Shown: one piece after another, positions 1 through 7,714 of the stretch
Layout: every line of letters begins with the position of its first letter
Numbering within the stretch: the stretch's first letter is position 1
Assembly (NCBI GenBank): GCA_001598975.1
Contig: BBXU01000095.1
Location: 1-10,012, forward strand
DNA from: Parachlorella kessleri
Taxonomy: Eukaryota > Chlorophyta > Trebouxiophyceae > Chlorellales > Chlorellaceae
Direction: 5' to 3'
DNA: 10,012 nt
Made by a program: the position numbers and the translations under genes
Notes under the pieces: model-generated
The model's input: the letters and a program-made list of their open reading frames with translations, nothing else
What the model was told of the DNA's origin: nothing
The model's database searches: none

Positions 1-217
1 GGATGTTCGCTCACACCCAATCCCATGCAATACAGTGGCCCGTTGGCCGCTAAACGCAGGAGCAAACACAACTCCCGATGATGGGTCCAGCCAGAGAGAC
101 ACACACAAATGCACGCACGCACATGCGCACACACCCGCGCACCGAAAACCCCAAGCTGCTTTGCTGCTAGGAAGCAAATGTATGGGAATCCCCTAACTGC
201 CTGCCTGCCTGCCGCAC
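1..217. other. Intron or 3' flank of the PLU-1-like gene with CA/GCAC simple repeat
   Basis: No exon is recognisable here. On the minus strand it begins with the GTGCGG donor after the last visible exon, so it is probably intron leading to further exons outside the window. A degenerate CA/CGCA tract lies at about 98-142 and a TGCC tetranucleotide run at about 198-212, just beside the donor. Confidence 0.5.
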
Positions 218-1466
218 CTTGAGCTTGGCGAGGGCGTCCCGGCACGTCTCCTGCCACTGCTTGGTGAGCGCCTGCGCCTGCGCCAGCCGCGCCCCCACCA
301 CGTCCACCTCAGCGTTGATCCCCATGCGCTCCCCCTCAGCCAGCATCTTGGCCACAGCCTCCACAGTAGGCTTGCCTGCAACGCCAGCAGGGCAAGGCAC
401 CGTAACACTCCACGCAACAGCAGACACACTCCTAGATGCGCGGCTGCGTGTGTAGTTCCGTGTGTAATCGATGAGGTTACTGGCAGACCGGCTCTATGTG
501 CGCTGGGGAGGGGCCAGACAGCTGGGCACCGGCAGCCAACACTGAGCAGTGGCGGAGGTTCTGCAGCCCCACAAAGTTGGCAGCAACCATGCTACGGCCC
601 CGTTACAAACCTGGTGCGGCGGCCAGCTGCTCTGCGCGCACGCGCCACTTGTTGCAGCGCAGCAGCCGCAGGATCTTCTCCGCGTACTCCGTGCCGTCAA
701 TCTCCATGGCCAGGGCTGCGGCAGCATGCGGCAGGGGGACGTGGGGCGTCACGCAACTCCCTGACGCAGTACATAAGCCTTGTAGGTATCCCTGGAGACC
801 AAGCGGACCCAGGACAGCCAGCCCCCCCACACGGCCAGCACAGCTCCTGGCCTGCCTGGCCAGGCGTGCAACCCCCCCTGCTTGGACTTCAACGTCCAGG
901 ACTTGGACGGCCAGAGCGGTACCCCACCACCACCACCACCGTCACCCTCACTCCCTGCCCGCTGCGCACCTGACTTGCACAGCTGGTGCAGCATGCCGTC
1001 CGAGAGGGGCAGGATCTGGCCCTGGGTCTCTAGCAGCCGCGACGCGTCGTGCACCTCCACCGCACGGTTGGTGGCGGTCTGCAGGGCCAGGGACAAGCAG
1101 AAAAAGGGGGGGCGGTCACCCCCTGTAAGACCACGCCCCGGGCTAGCCAGTCACCTGGACGGGCGGGCGGGTGGGTGGGCGGCAGGCATCCGCCTCCACT
1201 CTGGGCCGCTGCCAAGGCACCCACGGGGGATTGGCAGCATGCAACCAGGGCAGCGGCCAATGCTAACAGTGTGGGCTTGCTGCAGGCAGCTGCAGGCCCA
1301 AGGAGGACGGCAGGCAGGCAGGCAGTGCGGGCAGGAGCGCGGGCGTGCCGCCCAGTGCAGCCAGCAAGCTGCTGGCGGCCCACTGACTTACCGCCCAGCG
1401 GTCAAACTTGGTGAGGATCTTCTCCAGCGCCGACTCCTCCTCGATGGCCACCGGCAGCGTGCGCAC
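218..1466 (-). CDS. Partial PLU-1-like helical protein (KDM5/JARID1-type), four internal exons
   Basis: Four exons join in frame on the minus strand: 1466-1392, 1078-970, 715-611 and 375-218 (phases 0, 0, 1, 1), giving 149 residues with no start or stop. All acceptors are CAG and donors are GTAAGT, GTGCGC, GTTTGT and GTGCGG. The product is all-helical in character, with spaced short motifs such as ALEKILTKFDRWA, RLLETQGQILPLS, AEKILRLLRCNKW and AKMLAEGERMGIN followed by QALTKQWQETCRDAL. This alternation of 'LL..g..lp' segments with a helix carrying a Trp resembles the PLU-1 domain found after the JmjC region in KDM5 H3K4 demethylases. That family assignment is from memory of the pattern, and other coiled or spectrin-like proteins are possible. 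No JmjC, ARID or PHD segment is visible: the 5' side runs into exonless repeat DNA and then DRG2, and the 3' side leaves the window. The exons look real because four phase-consistent joins are unlikely by chance. Confidence 0.6.
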
Positions 1467-2156
1467 CTGCAGTCACCACATATAGACCTTGTCAGCCTCC
1501 CCCTCTGCAACACGAACAACGGTACCAAAGTATGTAGATCACAGCTCGGCCAACTGCTGACGCAGGCCGGTCCTCCGAGCAGCAGGCTAGGTGCATGCCA
1601 CTGAGAAGCTCCCAGCATGCCGCGGGCGCGCGGTGAGCTGGTGCGGTCCCTCCTGGCTGCCCGCGGTGGGGCTTGTGGATGCCTACCTAGCGGCTGTCAC
1701 CAAGACACACACATACCACACCTCCCGGCCACCTCCCGGCATCCAAATAAGTGTGATACTGTGCATCTACTACACAAAGCAAGGGCAAAGCATGCCGCAC
1801 GACATGTAGGAACCCTGGTGGTACAACCCCCATCTCAGTCCATCACCAGCAGGCGCTGGCGACTCGCAAAGCCCATGCTGCAAGACGGAACTCCAGCAGT
1901 CCATGCCAGGTTCACACTGAAAGGACCTAGGCCAGGCCAGGCAGCGGGCGTGAGCCCCCCCCACCCCACACACACACACCACCACCACCACCACACCACA
2001 CACACAACACTACCACCACCACCCACCCGCACAGACAACACCCCCACACTTGTACCCCACCACCACCACACCACACACACACCACCACAACCACCACACA
2101 CACACACAGAGACACCATCACCCAAGCACCCACCTACAGCGCCCGCCTATCCCCAC
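1467..2156. other. Exonless interval between the PLU-1-like exons and the DRG2 5' half
   Basis: I read both strands for 690 bp and found no exon matching either neighbour. DRG2 should continue here on the minus strand with an exon supplying the segment after EGAAQGKG (a basic residue, then a GRQVI-like stretch), but none is present. No upstream exon for the PLU-1-like gene is visible either. The right third is CA/CCA satellite. Open frames across it (for example plus strand 1617-2183) are low-complexity His/Thr/Pro and not convincing genes. Confidence 0.6.
1955..2115. repeat. Compound CA/CCA microsatellite
   Basis: About 160 bp of the plus strand consists almost wholly of CA dinucleotides, CCA/CAC trinucleotides and C runs, with a few short non-repeat breaks. 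The minus strand, the sense strand for both flanking genes, is therefore TG/TGG-rich. It lies about 40 bp past the last recognisable DRG2 exon, inside what should be the next DRG2 intron. Such tracts vary in length and are a common place for assembly breaks or recombination. Confidence 0.9.
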
Positions 2157-3830
2157 CTTTGCCCTGCGCCGCGCCCTCTATGATCCCTGGTAGATCCAGC
2201 AGCTGGATCTTGGCGTCGTTGTAGTGGATCACGCCAGGGATGCAGGTCAGCGTGGTGAACTCGTATGCGGCAGCCTCCGACTTGGTGCCAGTCAGCTGTA
2301 GGGATTGTTCATGGGACGCGGGCACAGTGTTGGGTAGGAAAATAACGTGCGTAGGCAATATACGTGGGACTGTGCAACATAGCTAGGGTACCAGCCCTGT
2401 CCCAAGACATTCTTGGGTCAGGCCCCTACTAACTGAGGCAAGGAAAAGAAATCCAACTGTTGATCTCCTTCCCCTCTAACCAGAGCTCGCTCTGTACAGG
2501 GCATGGCACTCCTGGTCACCTTTTTGGAACAACAGAGGAGACAGGCCAGGCCTAGCACACCCCCTAGCGCACCTGGGTTAGGAGGGTGGACTTTCCCACA
2601 GAGGGGAACCCAATGAGAGCCACTCGCCCGTCGCCATACTTCTGCACCTCGAAACCCTCACCCCCGCCGCCACTCTGCAAGCAGGGTGGACAGGGCTGGC
2701 GTCTCGCATTTGCCACTTTAAGGACTCCACTGGCAGCGCTGCGTAATGCCCCAGGCAGGTTAACAGCCAGAGCCGGCCTCCTTGACGTGTCGAAGATGAG
2801 CCCAGACAAAGTGGTTGGGACGCTGAAGACAGCCCTTTAAGCCTAGAGTGCACAACCCTGGGGGCACCTGCCACCCATACAAGTCCACCGCAACTGCCAA
2901 AGCAACCCCCTTGATTCATATGCCAGCCAATGTATACGTCCAGAACCGGTTCAGAAGGAACGGGACCAGCAATAAGAGAACACGCCCCGGGAAACCCGCC
3001 TCCTCAGGCTGCCTACACACCTTGGGCGGTGCCTGCAGCTCCGTGCGCAGCTTGGCCAGCTTGGCCTTGAGCTGGCCCAGATGGTACTCGGTCGCCTGCA
3101 AGCACACGCTTGTCGGACATATAGGCGGCTAAATTCCATGGCGTACGGGCCAGGTGCGTAGCAGCGAGGCCGTCTTCGGCTGCACACTTCCGGGAAGGCT
3201 CAGCGTGCTGGCTGTCGCTTAACACTCGGTGGGCTGCCTGCCGCTGAAGGGCCTTAGAATGGGGTGAGATCTGTACTTCGCTCATTGGTCAGTGTTGACC
3301 TCAGTGACTCTCTGTGCATCCAGCTAGCTGCTGCCCACTGCGGGTGACAGTCCTCAGAAGCTCAGCCCGCGCCCAAGGGCTGCAAGTGCTTAGAAGGATT
3401 TGCAGCGCCCAGCCGTTCCCAGCTTACGAAGCCAAGCAGCACCATTGCCTGCCGCTGCAAGGCCTAGACCTCCAGAATGTGCGGAAGCTCACCTTGTTTT
3501 TCTATTAGATAGTTCATTGCAAGAAAAACAGCCAGGATGTGTTAGCAGTGTAGCAGTCAGATATGGGTAGTTCAGCAAAGCAGCAGCACAGCATTATCCA
3601 TGGGGGCAGCAACCAACAGCTGCACAGCAGTAGAATGCGTGCATACAAACCTGCGTCCGAGCCATCTGCAAACAATCAGGTGGTGGGCAGGAGTCAGGAA
3701 AGGCTGGGCAAGTTGGCAACTCCAGCTGAAGACCAGCAAGGCAGGACGGCAGCAGCAAGGCAAAGTGTTTCCTGCTTCGAAGCTTAGGTACCTCGTGCTC
3801 TATCTCAGCTATCTTTTCTAATATCCCCAT
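2157..3830 (-). CDS. DRG2: DRG2-type GTPase, 5' half only (six exons)
   Basis: This is a developmentally regulated GTP-binding protein of the Obg/DRG family, a cytosolic ribosome-associated GTPase that works with a DFRP partner. Six exons join in frame on the minus strand: 3830-3792, 3665-3651, 3501-3493, 3095-3021, 2674-2573 and 2295-2157, giving 126 codons plus one base. The protein starts [13 protein letters not shown] and continues MARTQ, KNK, then [17 protein letters not shown], which is the conserved DRG2 N terminus. G1 is GFPSVGKS (residues 68-75, nt 2588-2611), the switch segment YEFTTLT is at 91-97 and G3 DLPG at 114-117. The ATG at 3830 is fixed by this conserved start. Eukaryotic DRG2 is about 360-400 residues, so the G4 and G5 motifs, the S5D2L insert and the TGS domain are all missing. 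The last exon ends in phase 1 at a GTGGGG donor, and no matching next exon exists down to position 1. If that intron were retained, translation would end at 2134-2136 after seven further residues. It is either a broken gene or an assembly join; the exons themselves look intact. Confidence 0.93.
3493..3501 (-). other. DRG2: DRG2 microexon 3 (9 nt, KNK)
   Basis: On the minus strand TCTAATAG is followed by AAAAACAAG and then GTGAGC, a near-consensus donor. The three codons give KNK, precisely the residues missing between MARTQ and ATEYHLG in the conserved DRG2 N terminus. Its size makes it invisible to ordinary gene finders. The acceptor is TAG rather than the usual CAG of this window. Phase 0 on both sides. 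Confidence 0.8.
3651..3665 (-). other. DRG2: DRG2 microexon 2 (15 nt, MARTQ)
   Basis: On the minus strand a TTTGCAG acceptor is followed by five codons for MARTQ and then a GTTTGT donor. The five residues are exactly those expected between the first exon and KNK in DRG2 proteins. The exon is a multiple of three and in phase 0, so skipping it would remove five residues without a frameshift. Flanking introns are 126 and 149 nt. Confidence 0.85.
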
Positions 3831-4107
3831 GATGGCAAACCCCTGAGGCTAGCGATGTGGGCGGTGGATGTGATGGAGCGCAGAAAGCAGAGGAATGCAC
3901 AGCAGAAATCAGATGTAGCAAGATATGATGAAATGCACAGTTACTCTGCTGGCTTTCTCATGAGTTTCCCCAAGTGCATCCCAAAAGGTATCGAGGAGGG
4001 CGCTGAGATACTCTAAGACCTCACCGCTAGTAAAACTGTGCAATCCGACAATAATTTAAAAAACCATACCTCTCCTCGAGTTCCTATCTCCTATCCGATC
4101 ACTGAAT
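3831..4107. promoter_or_regulatory. Divergent promoter region, DRG2 (-) and M41-like gene (+)
   Basis: The start codons of DRG2 (3830, minus) and the plastid M41-like gene (4108, plus) face away from each other with 277 bp between them, so both 5' UTRs and core promoters must lie here. The stretch is more AT-rich than its surroundings. An ATAATTTAAAAAA tract at about 4051-4063, some 45 bp before the plus-strand ATG, is the only TATA-like element I see; its role is inferred. No transcription start site can be placed from sequence alone. Confidence 0.6.
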
Positions 4108-6937
4108 ATGGCTCAACTTGCGACACAACTTCCCACTAAAGTCCTGCCTTCAAAAGCAAACGCAACAGCGTCCTCCCTCGCCTTCAAACCCTTAAGCATC
4201 TGCCAACTGTTTCCAAGGCGACATGAGTTCGTGACCTCTTCACCAAGGAGGCGCTGCAGACATAGGGGACAGGCCACGACTGATGGACAGCAGTCCAGCT
4301 CTAGCACCTTTGCGCCAAGGGCGACCGGGCTTGACGATCTGACCAAGCTTCTGGAGAAGGTAAAGAGCCTGCAATGGTGACGCCCTGATGACATTGAACA
4401 GCGCAAAGTTTGGTTACAAATGTCAAACTGAAAACTCACATAAAACCTGCACATCGTGAAACTTCTCAGGAAACTCTGTGCATTTATGACTCACACTAGC
4501 TGCAAGGAGGTTGTCTGTTGCTTGTTGGCCAGGCCTCAGACACCCCTGAGGCCGAGGAAGCCGCGGTCCGTGCAGCTGAGGAACTCAAGCAGCGGGGTGT
4601 GCTGCGAGCCTTTGGCGGTGCCCATCAGGTGGGAGTAGTCCCACGGAGGCTGGTATCATATGTAGATATGTTTATTAGTTTATGGTGATATCTTGATGGG
4701 AGGTTCTGTGCTCTCAAACCTTGATGGGCGGCTCGCCAGGCACCCAGGCCTTGCCATGCCCTTGACTTTTCTCTACACCACTGGTGAGGGTGAAGCTGAC
4801 CATGGCCAGTAGTGAAGGAGCGTGGCAACTGCATGGGCAACTGCACCTGCAGGTGCCGAAGCGGGCATATACCCTGGAGGAGCTTCGGCTCAACAAGATC
4901 CAGCCGGAGCGATTCCTGTCACCGACAGACAACACGCTGTCGGGGGTTCGCAACGTGCTGCAGGTCAGAGGGGTTTCTTGTGGGTTCGAAATCCTTGGCA
5001 CAGGGTTTGGCATTGCGACTTGAAGCCCTTGGATGTGCAACTGATGTTGTCCCCAGCCTGCAGCAGGAGCTATGGGCGGTCTGATGCTGAGGAGGGTGTT
5101 TCGTATGCACCGCCTGAGGATGAAGCCTAGAGTCGTGTCACGCTAGTGCTAAGTATGAACCATCCGCCAGGTTGAATGCCTGCAGGGCGCCTTTGTTGTA
5201 GGGCTGACGGCAGGCTACCTAGGTGGCGTGCTGGAGTTTGTGCAGCTGGTGGAAGCTGCCTTTGTGGCGTTCTTCATACTGGCAGCGGATCAGGTGGGTC
5301 AGTTTGTGTTTCTGACTGGCCTGTCGTGATGCCGCCAGGAGTGCTACGTGGCCTATGCCACCAAGCTTATCCTGCTTCCTCGGGTTGATGCTTGTATTTG
5401 CCAGTAAGAGAGTTATAACTAGCATGTCTGCGCCTGCTTTGCCGAGGCCCACTGTATACCTGACCCTGGCAGCTATCACCCTTGGCATTGCACGCTGTGG
5501 GTGCCTTCACGTGCCCTCCAGCTGTGCATGGCAGATCGCCAACCGTGGCGGCGTGGAGGCGCTGCTTGTTGACTCAGCCGGCCGGCTGCTGAGCGGGACG
5601 TACGGTCGCAGGGTGGCGCTCCATGAGGCCGGCCACTTCCTGGTGGCCTACCTGCTGGGCCTGCTGCCCAAGGCTTACACGCTCAGCTCACTGGATGCCT
5701 TCCGTAGGTAGGTAGGTGGGTGTAGTACGTCCGCAAGAATGGCAGGCAGAAGCTGACAGATGCCATCGGTGCAGCCGAGGTTCCCCGTGTTGGTGAGGGC
5801 CATAGCCTGCCTTGCCAGCTATTGTGGACCTCGGCAGCAGCCCACCTACATCCTTCTCCTCCTGCCTTTCACTCCTCCCAATTTTCATCCCTGCACGTGA
5901 AGGATCCTGTGTTGCAGTCTGGACGGCAGCTTGTTCCACCCTTCACCTGACCAGTGGTGCAGGACACGGCAGCTGAACGTGCAGGCCGGCACGCAGTTCT
6001 GCGACTCGCGGTTTCAGAAGGAGGTGGCCTCAGGCCAGATTTGCTCTTCCAGCCTCGACGCCTTCTGCTGCGTGGCACTGGCGGGGGTGGCAACGGAGTG
6101 GCTGAGGTGCGGCCCTGAAAAGATCCATGGCTTGCTGCATGTAGGAGTTTGTGGCACGTACTCCTCTACTAAACCTGCTTGCTTATCATTGTCATTGCAT
6201 GCCTGACACCAGCCTTGACATGGCATGTGGTAAGATGGAATGGGGAGTGTGGAATTTGATGACAATGTATGGACGAAGTGCTCACCTGGGTTGTCATATA
6301 CTGCCGCACGCCTCCCCGTTCCCGTCCTTCCTCTTGTGGGGTACAACTGGATGTGTCTGGGCCTCTGCTGCAGGTATGAACGTGCGGAAGGCGGTCTAGC
6401 AGATGTTCAACAGCTCGATGTGATGCTGCGAGCGCTGCGCTTCACGCAAGCCAAGGCAGATGGCCAGGTGACTCCGCAATCAAAGTAGACCAGACATAAG
6501 GCTTACAAGATGGGTGGAGGGATGCACAACATTCTGAGGGGTCAGCACTTCAATGCTGCCCAGACAAGTGCGGGGTTGCAATGTTGAAGCGGTCGTCCTG
6601 TTGCCGGGTTTCCTTGGCGGGATGGGCGCAGTTGAGAAAAAACTGGAAGTGAACAGGCTAGGAGGAGAAGTCTCGAGGTGTGTATCCACCAGCGCACCAG
6701 ATGCATAAAAAGGACCAGGTACCAATGCAACTGAGAGACCAGCTCGCTGCTTTTCTACCACACCTGGCCTGCCTGTGGCCCTTGCAGGTGCGGTGGGCGG
6801 TGCTGAATGTGGTGACCCTGCTGCGGAAGCATGCGGCTGTGCAAGACCAGCTGGCAGACGCTATGGCAAGGGGGGCATCCGTGACAGAGTGCATCGGTGT
6901 GATCGAGGCAGCACTGGCTGGCTCGCAAGACGTTTGA
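4108..6937 (+). CDS. Plastid FtsH-like M41 metallopeptidase-family membrane protein without AAA domain
   Basis: Eight exons join in frame to 375 residues: 4108-4359, 4533-4628, 4853-4963, 5186-5293, 5535-5707, 5963-6106, 6374-6467 and 6788-6937 (TGA). Residues 1-60 are rich in Ser, Thr, Ala and Arg with few acidic residues, as in a chloroplast transit peptide. Next come an acidic helical stretch (about 85-108) and the block VPKRAYTLEELRLNKIQPER, conserved in plant relatives. A hydrophobic segment at about 154-189, one or two membrane helices, precedes the zinc motif HEAGH (219-223, nt 5622-5636), LPKAYTLSSLDAF and ALAGVATEWL. Asp305 in AEGGLADVQQ fits the third metal ligand of M41 peptidases. 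The family matches plant 'stress-regulated' or VIRESCENT3-type chloroplast proteins, which have the protease domain but no ATPase. The catalytic residues look intact, so activity is possible but unproven. The ATG is chosen because the transit-like region follows it and it is the first in frame with exon 2. An in-frame alternative acceptor could lengthen exon 3 on its 5' side. Confidence 0.9.
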
Positions 6938-6962
6938 TTTGGGGCTGCTAGGCAAGGAGGCT

Positions 6963-6967
6963 TGTAA
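6963..6967 (+). promoter_or_regulatory. Candidate TGTAA poly(A) signal
   Basis: TGTAA is the usual green-algal polyadenylation signal. This copy lies 26 bp after the stop codon of the plastid M41-like gene and is the only plus-strand one I found between the two convergent stop codons. A 3' UTR this short would be unusual, so a more distant variant signal may be used instead. Confidence 0.35.
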
Positions 6968-6969
6968 GG

Positions 6970-6993
6970 GTGAGTGAGTGAGTGAGTGAGTGA
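6970..6993. repeat. (GTGA)6 tetranucleotide repeat
   Basis: Six perfect copies of GTGA run just after the TGTAA motif in the 3' flank of the M41-like gene. It is a simple-sequence repeat with no visible coding role. Confidence 0.95.
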
Positions 6994-7492
6994 ATGGGGC
7001 TCCTGTCGCAGCGCGGCATTGCTTGGTATGCTATGGCTGGCAAGCGCTCTAGCCGTGTATGGGATCCTGCTGTGACAGAGGCGTTGCCATCATGGGGTGT
7101 GCGACATCAAGCATGAGAAATAAGCACTCCTGGGCACAGGAGGGATGTGGAGTAAGGTGGCAGCCGCTGGTAAGCTGGATTTTCATGTTGTTGTTGAGAT
7201 TTTTTTGGGTTTTGCGGGAAGAGATCCAAGATACCAGCCGCAGGAGTTTTCAAGAGTTCATGATGTGACCTGTTCACTGGTCTCGTCCTCTTCACCGCAT
7301 ATGTTTTGTGACTAGATGAACTTCACCATCTGGGTAAGGCCCACTTTGTGTTGACATTGAATGCGATTGCGCCTGTGTGAACTTCATATTCTATCACTGC
7401 CATGGGGTGCTTGGTACTGCATCTGGCAACTGGCATGCCTGAGGTGCGACTGCATCATGTTGTCAATCACTGCCTTGCAGCTGACCTCAGCC

Positions 7493-7497
7493 TTACA
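7493..7497 (-). promoter_or_regulatory. Candidate TGTAA poly(A) signal for the eIF4G-type gene
   Basis: On the minus strand TGTAA lies 218 bp past the stop codon at 7715-7717, a normal 3' UTR distance for green algae. It is the first minus-strand copy downstream of that stop. Function is inferred from the motif and its position. Confidence 0.5.
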
Positions 7498-7714
7498 AGT
7501 GGCAGACAGGTTACCTAAACAACCCAGGGAACACTCAACATTCAGTTCAAGCAGTATGACAACTGCCACTCGCGTCTAACCCCTTCCCACACCTAAGCAC
7601 CCGACGCCAGGGTCAACGGTGCTACCACATAGCTCTCGCCCCCAGCAGGCAAGAATCGATGCACCAGCCGCGCTACAACTGCACTACCCTTGGGACGAAA
7701 GTACAAGGCTGGGG

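Larger units (their letters stand above)
6938..7714. other. Convergent 3' intergenic region, no gene seen
   Basis: This 777-bp stretch separates the stop codon of the plus-strand M41-like gene (6937) from that of the minus-strand eIF4G-type gene (7715). It is less GC-rich than the coding exons. I find no conserved reading frame, tRNA or hairpin of note. It should hold both 3' UTRs and termination sites; the (GTGA)6 repeat and two candidate TGTAA signals are the only recognisable elements. Confidence 0.6.

Noticed and set aside
1300..1325. GGCA repeats as part of a CRISPR or tandem-repeat array
   Set aside because: Short simple-sequence runs with no spacer structure, and the window is eukaryotic.
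882..1604. Plus-strand open frame of 240 codons
   Set aside because: Antisense to the PLU-1-like exons, low-complexity Arg/Gln/Pro-rich, no recognisable domain.
1617..2183. His/Thr/Pro-rich plus-strand open frame, possible metal-binding protein
   Set aside because: The His-rich part is just translation of the CA/CCA microsatellite and the end overlaps the DRG2 exon in antisense.
1392..2295. A DRG2/PLU-1 fusion gene
   Set aside because: The DRG2 exon ends in phase 1 and the nearest PLU-1-like exon starts in phase 0; joining would shift the frame. Exon 611-715 would fit by phase only if two exons were skipped, with no support.
4784..4852. In-frame 5' extension of exon 3 of the M41-like gene
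   Set aside because: The frame is open, but the conserved block begins at the TGCAG acceptor at 4852 and the extra residues match nothing in the family; kept only as a possible alternative acceptor.
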